A stretch of DNA of 64,000 bases from Glycine soja (lineage: Eukaryota > Streptophyta > Magnoliopsida > Fabales > Fabaceae), in contig NC_041021.1 of NCBI RefSeq assembly GCF_004193775.1, positions 22,784,632 through 22,848,631 of the forward strand, given 5' to 3'. Numbering within the stretch: the first letter of the stretch is position 1; each line of letters begins with the position of its first letter. The notes below the pieces were generated by a model that worked only from the letters and a program-made list of their open reading frames with translations, made no database searches and was not told where the DNA came from. The position numbers and the translations under genes were made by a program. Of the stretch, positions 31,214-42,000 are shown piece after piece.

Positions 31214-31275
31214 TATAAAATATTGTAATAATGGGATCAAATATGTTTAAGTACCTCTGTAACGGTTTCATCAAC

Positions 31276-31619
31276 TATGATTTGAACCCTTGCAATTATG
31301 CTTCAGTGCCCATGTTCTGCATTTTTTTAAAAAATTATGTCCAACACAGTAATGATATTCATGACATTCTTTTTCCGTAGTTTGAACGTCAAAGAATCCA
31401 AAACAAAATATATCATGCATCAGTTCCATGGACAACCACCTCAAAATAGAAGCACAAAATCGAAAAAACTATGATTTGGACCCTTGACTCTATGCTTAAG
31501 TGCCCATGTTCTGTATTTTTTTTAAAATTATGTCCAACACATTAATAATATTTGAGACACACGTTTTCCATATTTTGAACATCAAAGAATCCAAAAAAAA
31601 TATATTGTGCACCAGTTCC
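31276..31619. repeat. About 192-bp tandem repeat, left part
   Basis: One unit at 31276-31467 and most of a second from 31468. The units begin CTATGATTTG(A/G)ACCCTTG and include ATTATGTCCAACACA and CAGTTCCATGGACAACC. The second unit is cut at 31624 by the Athila element and resumes at 47793. A third follows at about 47827-48016. No ORF is supported. Confidence 0.75.
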
Positions 31620-31624
31620 ATGGA

Positions 31625-34046
31625 TGTTAGTCGTCTTATACGACTAATTTTTGTATATAAAACTTTTACAAAATGTAAATAAATCCTCAATTTACAGTTC
31701 TTTTTGTAGGATTGTAAATAAATTTTGCTTTGTTTTGATCTATGTTCATTAGAAGCCTCTTTATATGGAATTAATCTTAAATTCTCTTCAATTTCAGGCA
31801 AAAAAGGAGCGAATTTGAAGAAGTGCCAAAGTGGATGTTGCGCTAAGCGAGCTCCGTGCGCTTAGTGTGTATCAACAGCTAAGCCCAGCACAAGAGCGCT
31901 TAGCAAGTCAAGGGAATCTGGAAGGGCATCTGCTATGCAAGCTCGCACTTAGCGCGATATCAGCTCGCTAAGTGAGTCATCTATCGCTTTCCAGGCTCAG
32001 CGCGAGATTGGCGCTAAGCTCAAATTCACTTACTCGCACTAAGTGCAAAAATGGCGCTAAGCAGGACGTCTAGGTTTTCTGAGCCCTTTTAAAGCCTAGT
32101 TTGCACAGAATTGGAGAGTTTTTTGAAGAGAATAATCACCACAGAGAGCTCTTGGTTGTGAACTTTAGAGAACGAGGAAGCAAAGCAAGGAGCCAAGTTT
32201 CCAACTTTTAGAGATATTAAGGAGCTTTTTGAGTGATTGTGAGGTGCCAAGAGGTGGAGGAGAAATCCCCCCCTGTTGAAGCAAACAATTTCTCTTGATT
32301 CCCTTTCTTTATTGTAAAAGGAGCTTCCTTGCCATGGAAGGCTAAAACCCTTAGTTGGGGATTTCTATTGAACAATTGATGTAAAACCTTTTTCATATCT
32401 AATTAAGTGTGTTTTATGTGTTCATTGCTTCTATCGGTGTTTGATTGTTGCATGCTTTTGGTCTGATCACCCATTGATGCAATCCTACCCTACAAGGGCA
32501 TTGGATAGAAGACTCCAAGTAGATTTGGCCAAAGATGCAAGAGAAGGCCCTCGGGTTCTCATGAGCCTTAGGGTAGATTTCAGGCCCATAGGCTAAGTAT
32601 GAGCCCACTTATCTTTGTACATATTAGATTAAGATTTCATTATTTTTGGGCCTTGTATTTAGGGCTCCAAAATATACGTAAGGTACCCTAGAAATGTAGG
32701 ATTTTTCAACCCTTGTATTTTAGGGCACCTAGACTAGTTTTTGTATTAGGGGTAGTTTTGTAATTTCACATGCATTCAGTGAATATTTGATGTGTGTGAT
32801 TGGAAATAAATTTAATTGAATTGGGAGAAGCCCAATCCAATTAAATTTTAGAGGGGGAGGTGAGCATTTGCTTGCTGCACCCCATTACCACATCATATAG
32901 TCACACTTTGCGCATGTCCTTCATGTTTTACATGCCTTATGACACCTAAGCACACTTAGTAGAGAATCTTGGACTTGATCTTGAATTAGAGGACTGAACC
33001 ATAGCTAAAATTCACTAATCATAATTAGTGAAATTTTGGCTCCAAAATTTGGCTCCACAAATTCAATTTCAAATTCAAGTGAAATTTGAATAGAAATTCA
33101 AATTTCTCTCCAATTTTGTGTGACACTTAGGCTATAAATAGAGGCCATGTGTGTGCATTTTTCAACTTTGATCATTTGAGAATTACACTTCAAAGTTCAG
33201 ACCTCTTTTGAGGCACAAAATTTCATGCTCCTTCTCTCCCTCTCTCTCCACTCATTTTCTCCTACCTTCAAGCTCTTATGCATGGCTTCTTATGGTGGTG
33301 AGCTTCTTCTAGACTCATCTTCTCCTTGAAGTGGCGTCTCCAATCATCTTTCTTCCTTCTTCATTCCACTGTATTAAACTTCAAGAAGCAAAGGACTCCA
33401 TTGATGAAGAAGATCCAAGGCCTACATGCTCCAATGAAGCTACTTCACCCATTGGTGTGTGCTATTAGGAGCTTTAGCATTGGGAAATGTACTGTTTCCT
33501 TAGAACTTGATAGAGCAGGGCTAGATAACTGCTTTGCTAGGAATAGGGTGCAGGGTTTTAGTTTTTATTATGTTGTAATTATAATGTTATTTAAATTAAG
33601 CGGAATTCAACAAGAGGGATCAGAGAACGAAGTTTAGTTTAAATTAGTCTAAACTTTCGAGACATTGAGGTTTAGTACTTGAGCCTTTGACATAGAACAC
33701 AGGAACATCCTTAATTAGAGAAACATCTTTAATTGCATCAACTTGTTCAGTAGGAAGACCCAACGCTTTTAGATCACTATTTTCACACTTATTTGCTCAC
33801 GTTTACTGCTTTTCAATTAGGAATATCATACTTTTACTTCAATTCACATTTATTAATTTCTATTTACAAAATGCCTGATTATTGAACAAAATTTTGCTAA
33901 ATAAACAAGTTCCCTATGTTTGATACTCGGATCATTCCATTTTAATTAAATACTTGATGACCCGGTGCACTTGCCGGTTAAACCACTTCCACATAAAATG
34001 AGTAATTGCAAATTTTGGAAAAAGGAACTATAGAACGGGGTCAACA
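31625..34046 (+). repeat. Athila-element 5' LTR, enlarged by a solo LTR
   Basis: TGTTAGTCGTC...GGGGTCAACA. It is 2,422 bp long, of which 978 are the inserted solo LTR plus its duplicated CCCAT; the remainder is collinear with the 1,383-bp 3' LTR. U3 holds many copies of CGCTTAG/CTAAGCG-type words (31835-32065) just before CTTTTAAAGCC (about 32085), the likely TATA element. A 5' splice-like or polyadenylation signal could not be fixed. Confidence 0.88.
32475..33447 (+). mobile_element. Solo LTR inside the Athila 5' LTR
   Basis: A 973-bp LTR, TGATGCAATCC...GCTACTTCA, with target duplication CCCAT (32470-32474 and 33448-33452). Its start matches the reverse complement of the element V LTR (TGATGCAATCCTACC, CAAGGGCATTGGATAGAAGACTCC-like), so the families are related. 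It has TATA box GCTATAAATAGAGG near 33130. An inverted repeat TTCACTAAT/ATTAGTGAA at about 33010-33030 and AAATTTGAAT/ATTCAAATTT-type repeats at 33060-33110 lie upstream. It is absent from the 3' LTR. Confidence 0.88.
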
Positions 34047-34053
34047 AGTATTT

Positions 34054-34071
34054 TGGCGCTGTTGCCGGGGA
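34054..34071 (+). promoter_or_regulatory. Primer binding site, Athila element
   Basis: TGGCGCTGTTGCCGGGGA, seven bases after the 5' LTR. It is one base from the form usual in Athila elements, known for a tRNA-Asp-type primer. Confidence 0.85.
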
Positions 34072-34183
34072 ACTTTTTTCATTTGGAAAGTCTAGTTCAG
34101 TTTGAAGGAATTAATTCATTATTCTTTGATTCATTAATTTTTGTTTTTGTTAATATTTGTTTAGTTCATAATTTATTTTCTTC

Positions 34184-34353
34184 TTGAATTGGTTAACTGT
34201 TGTTCCTGTTAGTGTTTGCATGTGTAGTTCTTCTACAGGTGAATTGGCTCCATTGGATTTAGAAATTGAAGCCACCTTTAGAAGAAACAACACAGAGAGA
34301 AAAAGAAAGCTTTTGCACGAAAGAATAGTAGCATCAATCCTTGAAGAGGCTCT
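34184..34353 (+). pseudogene. Athila gag, N-terminal fragment
   Basis: Plus-strand frame reading SSSTGELAPLDLEIEATFRR then NNTERKRKLLHERIVASILE, the arginine-rich start of Athila gag. It is cut at 34353 by element V (target duplication GGCTC) and continues in the same frame at 39586. The exact start is uncertain; the ATG at 34184 gives a hydrophobic lead-in not typical of the family. Confidence 0.7.
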
Positions 34354-35220
34354 GATGGAAGCTTGCTTGTGGAACTTCTATGGAGGCCGGATCTTTGAGC
34401 TTCAATGAGGTCCTTCAATGGTGATTTTCCACCATGGAGATGCAGCGGAAGACAAAGGAGAAGACGTGAGAGGAGGCGTCATCCACTAGGGAATAAGCCA
34501 TGGAAGAAGGAGCTTCGCCACCAAGAGAGTGCCTTGGATAAGAAGCTTGGAGAGGGTGCTTCAATGGAGGAAAAGAAAGAGAGAGAGAAAGAGAGAGGGG
34601 GGAGCACGAAATTGAAGGAAGAAAAGAGGAAGAGAAGTTGAAATTTGAAGTTTGTCTCACAAGACTCTCATTCATCAAAGTTACCACAAGTGTTACACAT
34701 ACTTCTATTTATAGCCTAGGTAGCTTCCTTGAGAAACTTCCTTGAGAAGCTAAAGCTTAACTACACACACCCCTCTAATATCTAAGCTCACCTCCTTGAG
34801 AAGCTTCCTTGAGAAGATTCCTAGAGAAGCTAGAGCTTAGCTACACACACCTCTCTAATAAATAAGCTCACCTCCTTGAGATGAGAAGCTAGAGCTTAGC
34901 TACACACCCCCTATAATAGCTAAGTTCACTCCCATGCCAAAATACATGAAAATATAAAAAAAGTCCCTACTACAAAGACTACTCAAAATGCCCTGGAATA
35001 CAAGGCTAAAACCCTATACTACTAGAATGGCCAAAATACAAGGCCCAAAAGAAGGAAAAACCTATTCTAATATTTACAAAGAAGAGTGGACCCAACCTTG
35101 GCCCATGGGCTCAGAAATCTACCCTGAGGTTCATGAGAACCCCACGGCCTTCTTTATCAGCTCTAGCCCAATCCTCTTGGAGTCTTCTATCCAATACCCT
35201 TGGGGGGTAGGATTGCATCA
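34354..35220 (-). repeat. Element V 3' LTR
   Basis: 867 bp, TGATGGAAGC...GATTGCATCA on the plus strand. It contains tandem GAGAAGCTTCCTTGAGAAGC-type inverted repeats (34725-34900). A minus-strand TATA box (CTATAAATAG, near 34708-34717) lies just downstream of them. The partner LTR has about 75 bp fewer in this repeat region. Confidence 0.85.
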
Positions 35221-35248
35221 TCCCCTCCACCTTGGAAAGGATTTGACC

Positions 35249-36926
35249 TCAAATCCCGAGGTTCTTCATACTCTGGGCTTTTTCCCTCAACACCTGTAAA
35301 AAGAATAAAAACTTATGTATTAGTGGTGTTGGCATGTTAGAGTAGGGTAAGGTCTGAAAACCCCTTTCATGGACATCTTCCCATGAAGGAACATGGTTCC
35401 TCACCAACTCAATGACTGGTTCTACAAGTATAAAAAAATATGGGACAAACCTTTTGTAAAAGTTTGTTAAGTCATGGTAGCCCCAGATTTCCCTTATACT
35501 CGGTGGAGTGGGCCAATCAGGAATGACCTTTATTCTCTTAGGGTCTGTGGGAACCCCTTGATCACTATTTAAAAAATTAAGGAAAGTAATGCAATAAATC
35601 GTACCTTTTTCTATATTTTCATGTTGATTATTCCTACAAAAAAATACGACAAACCTAAGGTGTCCCATATCAGCACCTAAGTATGTATTAAAACCAAAAA
35701 TAAGAACAAACCTACCTAATGAGTCCCTATGTACATGAATCATGAAGATGTTGGGTGCATGACTGATTTTACAAAAGAGGGTTGCAACACTCAACACATT
35801 CATCATATCACTTATTTTAGGGATTTGGTGCCTAATAATACCTATTTTGGGCACCAACAAAGCACAAGGATTTAAGCTCTTACGAACCAAACCCTCATCC
35901 AACAACTCCTTTACTTGAGGAATAACCTCAAGCCCAAGAGGTGTGGTAGTGCTAACAAGTGTCTTTTTAAAAAGGAGAAGATGTGGAGGTTGTCTAAGAG
36001 GGGAAGTTTCTTTAATATTTGTATTTATTTCAAAATGACTTTCCTTCTTAGCTAACCTCTTAGAGAAGACACTTACCTCTTTACACTCCTCCTTAACCAT
36101 TAAAGGTTGTCCTTCTTCTTGGGGATAGATTTCTTCACTAGATTCTTCCCCCTTTTCTTCTTCACTTTCACTAGAGGAAGGTGAAGTAGTAGCCTCATCT
36201 TGGCTACTATAAATGTCTTGGCCCCTCATAATCATGGTTTTCTTGGTGGGGCATTGAGAAGTAATGTGCCCTCTTCCAAGACATTTAAAGCACTTTATGG
36301 ATCTAGTCTTCTCTTGCATTCTAGCCTTAAGGGGTTGCTTTTCTATTGTCTTCCCCTTATCATCTTTGGGCTTAGAAGGTGTCATCCCTAAGATGCCTTG
36401 ACCTTGGTCTTTCTTTGGATAAGAGTAAGAGCCATAAGATTTTGAAGTAGACTTCCTTTTAAGTTGTTGCTCTACCCTTATTTCCCAATCTAAGTTAGCC
36501 TCTACATTGTCCTTCCCATGGAAGTATGGGAGGTTAATGTTAGTCTCTTGAGGCTTTCTTTCCTTTTCTCACCAATGGGAGTGAGGTCTAAGATTTTCCC
36601 CATGCCTTCCATCATAATAGTCACGATGTTCTTCACTTAGGCTCTTGCAAGAGTTATGACTACTATAGGAGACATGTTTTTCTTTTCTTAACTCTTTTAG
36701 TATTTTCCTTCTTTCTTCTTCCCTTATTTTCTCTTTTCCATCTTGACTTATTTCTTCCACTCTTTTTTTTTTCCTTTTTCTTTTCTCTCTTGTTTTTCTT
36801 TCCACAACTTAAGGGATCTCAACTCATCTAATATCTTATACAAGGGGTCCTTAGGAGTAGAACCCTCACCATTATACTAGATGAAGAATGAAGACTCATG
36901 TTGGTTTCTAAGTTGTGGTTCTTTCT
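35249..36926 (-). pseudogene. Element V gag and RT remnant
   Basis: A minus-strand remnant. The charged gag start (GSTPKDPLYKILDELRSL) is near 36870. Lys/Arg/Glu-rich sequence, FHGKDNVEAYLDWE-like traces near 36500 and a CCHC knuckle (CFKCLGRGHITSQC, near 36285) follow. After an acidic linker there are scraps of RT: QVKELLDEGLVRKSLNPCAL, the HAPNIFM region, a decayed YFDD region reading LIFGFNTYLG, and IKVIPDWPTPPSIREIWGYH. The frame 35249-36385 is open for 378 codons, but large parts of gag, all of protease and most of RT are deleted, so it is a relic. Confidence 0.75.
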
Positions 36927-38793
36927 TGTTGGGGGTTTGAAAACAAAAGGTAAAAGAAACTATGATTGAAACTAGCCAAAATAAACACTAAAAGAGGTGT
37001 GAAAGATAAGGTAACTAATTGGTAAAAGGCAAGCTATCTAGGCGGTTTGACAATGGAAGGTAAAGGAAATAAGCAATCAAAGTAAGCAAGAAATGTAAAC
37101 TAGGCGAATCCTAAGAGTGTTTGGATGACCACATTTAAGGTTCCCAACAAAACACTCACAATTCTAAGGGAAAATTGCCTAAAATTATTACACACAAATG
37201 GAAGTAGGGTGACCTATTGGAGGCTCCCAACTTACTTCCAATGAAAGGCCTTTTCGTTACAAAATTTGAAAGCAATGAAAGTAAGTAAATTGTCAATTAC
37301 AAAATTGCAAAGAGACCTTTTGGTGGTTTTTCTCTCTTTGGTGATTCACTCAATTTGGAGTGCTTCTTAGTCCAATAACTCTTAAGGTGGTTGGCCCCTT
37401 GCTTCTTGACCCAAATTCTTCAAGGGATGGCACCAATCCTCCTTTCCAATTCCCCTATATGGCAACTCACAAACAAGGAAACAAAGAGACAAACAATAAC
37501 CAAAGACAAAAAAAATGAAATGAAAGCTAAACCAATGGAGTTTTAACAAGAAAATTTTTCAAGGATTATTCAACAATTAAAGCAATGAAAGGGACATAGA
37601 AGCAAGCTAGGACTCAAAGAGAAACTTAGAATGGCTCTAGAGTAGAGTAAAAAAACTAAAAAAAGACTCAACAAACCTCTAGCTTTGGAACTTGTTTTCA
37701 CACTAATTTTCAATTGAAATTTTGTAACTAAGATTGGTATGAAATAGACACCAAGATTGGTATGAGCAAAAACAACAAGCACACTTCCCTTTCACCTTTT
37801 TTTTTCTGGATACTAATTTTTCTGCCAACTTGTGTGATTTTTCTTATTTTTTCCTTTTATCCAAATCACTTGGTTCTTTTTTAATAAATTTTTTCCAGAT
37901 GTCTAGAAAATTTAGTAAACATTTCAGCTCAAAATTCGCAGTGACCAATTATCAGTAAGTTTAACAAGTTCGTATGTCCAAGCTGCCAGCACCAGCAAAT
38001 TTAGACTTCAAATTTTTTTAGCATGGAATATTGATTGCCTTGGGCTTACTTTTAACCTTCCTATGTATGTTGAACTCACTAGGCTTGTTTACCACAGTTT
38101 TAGGAGTTCAATATTCACTTAGGATCAAAACTTCAGCCAGCAATTCATTCACCAAAACTCAAATTCACAATAGACACAATCATAAGGAAACCTAAAAGTT
38201 CAAGAAAAGGTTCAAATCAAAGACTCTCTAAGAATTTTGCATGAACATGATAAGGACTAATTAACATGCAAGATTTGACTCAAATCAAATAATAGGATAA
38301 AATAATTTCATACACTCATGAAAAAATGAGTTAGACAAAGAAACAAGAAAAATAAAATTCAGCACAACATCAGAAATCTTATGTGACAAGTTTCATGACT
38401 AGACATGACTTTTATGAAAAAACTACAATAGGTGAACAAGTCACTCTAGATTTTTGAGGTTTTATTCTACTTTAATGTTTTTGTAAGAATTTTATGGTTT
38501 AGGTTTCAGCCACAAAAAATATCAAGACAAAACTCAAAGAAACCTAAACTCAACACAACTCATGGTTCAAGAACATGAACAAGAAATTTGAACCATAGAA
38601 AATCAAATCTAGCTTCTATAGCAAGATTAATCGGTGGAAATTCTAAAGAATCATATTAACAACATTTAACACAAGACATGTGAGGAGATACATGTAGAAA
38701 ATGAAGAAACAACAATGGAGGAGAAGGTAAAGTTGAAAATTAATGGAGGTTTAAGGAGCACCTACTTGAAGCTCTTATGCTCTAATTATCACT
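36927..38793 (-). other. Element V leader region
   Basis: AT-rich, non-coding. It would be the untranslated leader between the 5' LTR (38794) and gag. Next to the LTR the minus strand reads AGTGATAATTAGAGCATAAG. This is in the PBS position and loosely resembles a tRNA-iMet-type site, but it is too degenerate to call. Nothing else is seen. Confidence 0.5.
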
Positions 38794-39585
38794 TGATGGA
38801 AGCTTGCTTGTGGAGCTTCTATGGAGACTGGATCTTTGAGCTTCAATGAGGTCCTTCAATGGTGATTTTCCACCATGGAGATGCCGCGGAAGACAAAGGA
38901 GAAGAGGTGAGAGAAGGCATCATCCACTAGGGAATAAGCCATGGAAGAAGGAGCTTTGGCACCAAGAGAGTGCCTTGGAGAGGGTGCTTCAATGGAGGAA
39001 AAGAAAGAGAGAGAGAAAGAGAGAGGGGGGAGCACGAAATTGAAGGAAGAAAAGAGGAAGAGATGTTGAACTTTTAAGTTTGTCTCACAAGACTTTCGTT
39101 CATCAAAGTTACCATAAGTGTTACACATACTTCTATATATAGCCTAGGTAGCTTCCTTGAGAAACTTCCTTGAGAAGCTTCCTTGAGAAGATTCCTAGAG
39201 AAGCTAGAGCTTAGCTACACACACCTCTCTAACAGCTAAGCTCACCTCTTTGAGATAAGAAGCTAGAGCTTAGCTACACACCCCCTATAATAGCTAAGTT
39301 CACCCTCATGCCAAAATATAAAAAAAAGTCCCTACTACAAAGACTACTCAAAGTGTTCTGAAATACAAGGCTAAAACCATATATTACTAGAATGGCCAAA
39401 ATACAAGGTCCAAAAGAAGGAAAAACCTATTCTAATATTTACAAGGAAGAATGGACCCAACCTTGGCCCATGGGCTCAGAAATCTATCCTGAGGTTCATG
39501 AGAACCCCAGGGCCTTCTTTAGCAGCTTTAGCCCAATCCTCTTGGAGTCTTCTATCCAATACCCTTGGGGGGATGGATTGCATCA
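38794..39585 (-). repeat. Element V 5' LTR
   Basis: 792 bp, collinear with 34354-35220 apart from a deletion of about 75 bp among the inverted repeats near 39150. The minus-strand TATA-like site CTATATATAG lies near 39133-39142. Differences from the 3' LTR are easy to find by eye, so the insertion is not very recent. Confidence 0.85.
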
Positions 39586-40717
39586 GGCTCACTTTTGTGA
39601 GTCATCATCTTCTAACTCACCTACATCCAGGGAATCTAAAACAATAGAATTTGAAGCCGAAGTCATGGCTGAAGAGCAACCTCGAAGAGTGACCTTCGAA
39701 GATTACTCAAGTACTTCGGTGCTGCAATATTTCTCAAGTGTTGCGCGGCCAGAGGTTCAGGCACAAAACTTAACTTACCCACCTTCATTGATATAGCTAA
39801 TACAGAGAAATGTGTTACATGGTTTACCAAATGAAGATCCATACTCACAGTTGGCAATGTATATTGAGATTTGTAATATTGTTAAGCTTGTCGGTGTACC
39901 TGAAGATGCTATTAGGCTCAGCCTATTTTCGTTTTCTTTACCTGGGGAGGCCAAGAGATGGTTGCATTCATTCAAGGGCAATAGTTTAAAGACCTGGGAT
40001 GAGGTTGTTGAGAAGTTTCTAAAAAAATATTTCCCCGAGTCTAAAACTACAGAGGGAAAAGCTATAATTTCTTCATTCCATCAGTTTCCCAACGAATCTT
40101 TGAGTGAAGCATTAGAAAGATTCTGTAGCTTGCTGCAGAAAACTCCCACTCATGGTTTTGCAGAGCCTATACAGCTGAACATCTTCAGTGATGGGTTACG
40201 GTCGCAGTCAAAGCAGTTACTCAATGCTTCTGTAGGAGGAAAAATTAAGTTGAAGACACCTGAAGAAGCCATGGACTTAATTGAAAATATGGCTACCAGT
40301 GACCACACAATTTTGCATGATAGAGTTCATATTCCTACCAAGAAGAGTTTATTGGAGCTTTCATCACAAGATGCCTTGTTGGCCCAAAATAAGTTGTTTT
40401 CCAAGCAACTTGAAGCTTTAACTGAAACACTAAGTAAGTTGCCAACTCAATTGCATGCTAGTCAACCTTTACCTTCATCTGTATTGCAGGTTACAGGTTG
40501 CACACTTTGTGGTGGAGCTCATGGGTCAGGCTTGTGTATTCCCACTGAAGAAACATCTCATGAAGTTAATTACATTGGAAACCAGCCTAGACAAAATTTT
40601 AATGCAGGTGGATTTTCTAGATTTCAACATGGCCAACCTTACCAGCAACATAATCAATGGAGAACTCACCCTGGTAATCAGTTCAATAAAGAACATGGTG
40701 GGCTACCTAACAGGCCA
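39586..40717 (+). pseudogene. Athila gag, main part
   Basis: Plus-strand frame continuing from 34353. It reads EQPRRVTFEDYSS, a TAG near 39795, then the conserved gag core: GLPNEDPYSQLAMYIEICNI, LSLFSFSLPGEAKRWLHSFK, WDEVVEKFLKKYFPESKT, FHQFPNESLSEALERFCSLL and IFSDGLRSQSKQLLNASVGG. A degenerate C/H motif follows (CTLCGGAHGSGLC, near 40500), then a TAG at 40718. This is the capsid-forming region of Athila elements. One further stop separates it from the following segment in the same frame. Confidence 0.88.
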
Positions 40718-41992
40718 TAGCAACAAGGGCCTAGCTTATCTGAGAGAACAACAAAGCTGGAAGAAACTTTTGCTCAGTTTATGCTGGTCTCATTGACTAA
40801 TCATAAGAGCACAGAGTCAGCCATCAAAAATCTAGAGGTCCAGGTAGGGCAGCTAGCCAAACAACTTGCAGAAAAATCTTCTAGTACTTTTGGAGCTAAC
40901 ATCGAGCAGAATCCAAAAGAAGAATGCAAGGCTGTGATGACCCGAGGAAGGAAGGTAACCATGGAGAAGGATAAAATGGTGGAGGATGACAAACAACTGC
41001 TGGTAATTGAACCAGCACCTGAACCAGTGTAACCCTTTTGTGACCTTATAGAGGAGGAAGAAGAAGAGAAGGATGAACAGATGAGAGAGACACCAATAAT
41101 TTTGAGTGAAAAAGAAATAAATGAAAAAGGAAAGAAAGAAAAAGATAAAGAAAAATAAAATGAGAAAAATGAAAATGAAAAAGAGAGAAAAGAAGAGAAG
41201 AGAAAAAGCAAGAGTGAGTGTGCTAGAGAGAAATAGAAAGAAGCATCTTCAGCTGAAGGGAGATAAGTACCATATCCTTTGGTACCTTCTAGGAAAGACA
41301 AAGAAAGACATCTAGCTAGATTTCTAGATATTTTCAAGAAGCTAGAAATTACCATGCCCTTTGGAGAAGCTCTACAACAGATGCCACTCTATGCTAAATT
41401 TCTGAAAGACATGCTAACTGGGAAGAACAATTACATCCATAGTGACACCCTAGTTGTGGAGGGAAACTGCAGCGTTGTGATTCAATGTATCCTTCCACTG
41501 AAACATAAAGATCCAGGCAGCGTCACCATTCCATGTTCTATAGGTGAAGTTTCTTTTGGAAAAGCTCTTATTGATTTGGGAGCCAGCATTAATTTGATAT
41601 CGTTTTCCATGTGCCAGAGACTAGGAGAGTTGGAGATAATGGCTACTAGGATGCCTTTACAGTTAGCAGATCGCTCCATCACCAGACCTTATGGAGAGAT
41701 TGAGGATGTTCTGGTTCAGGTCAAGCATCTTATCTTTCCTGCTAACTTCATTGTAATGGACATTGAGGAAGATGTAGATATTCCCTTAATTTTGGGATGT
41801 TCATTTATGTATACTGCAAGCTGTGTAGTAGACATGGGAAAGAAAAAGTTAGAAATGGGTATTGAAGACCAAAAGATCAGCTTTGATCTATTTAATGAAG
41901 AAAGAAAATTATTGGACCAGAATGTTTGTTTACAGGTGAAGGAGTTAGATGAGAAGGTTCTAAAGGAGAGAACCAAGGTTGATCCAGGATAA
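40718..41992 (+). pseudogene. Athila gag C-terminus and aspartic protease
   Basis: Same frame as gag. It reads ETFAQFMLVSLTNHKSTESA, a coiled-coil-like NLEVQVGQLAKQL segment, then a Glu/Lys-rich low-complexity tract with several stops (41030-41250). From 41279 it is open for 237 codons: HLARFLDIFKKLEITMPFGE, LPLKHKDPGSVTIPCSIG, the protease active-site motif ALIDLGASINL (about 41570-41600), and PLILGCSFMYTASCVVDMGK. It ends in a TAA at 41990-41992. In complete relatives RT would follow; here it is absent. Confidence 0.88.
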
Positions 41993-42000
41993 CAAAGAGC

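Larger units (their letters stand above)
34354..39585 (-). mobile_element. Small decayed Ty3 element V, non-autonomous, minus strand
   Basis: A 5.2-kb element with TG...CA LTRs and target duplication GGCTC (34349-34353 and 39586-39590), inserted in Athila gag. Orientation is shown by the minus-strand coding remnant 35249-36926 and by a purine-rich tract (minus GGTGGAGGGGA, 35221-35231) beside the left LTR, which is therefore the 3' LTR. The 5' LTR is 38794-39585. No protease, RNase H or integrase remain. The zinc knuckle and RT remnants resemble chromovirus (Tekay/Reina-type) elements, which is tentative. Confidence 0.85.

Noticed and set aside
34405..34687. Charged plus-strand and Ser-rich minus-strand open frames, repeated at 38846-39128
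   Set aside because: Both copies are inside the LTRs of element V, in GAGA-rich low-complexity sequence.
40801..41355. Minus-strand Ser/Phe-rich open frame of 184 codons
   Set aside because: It lies opposite the Glu/Lys-rich low-complexity tract of Athila gag; composition alone explains it.
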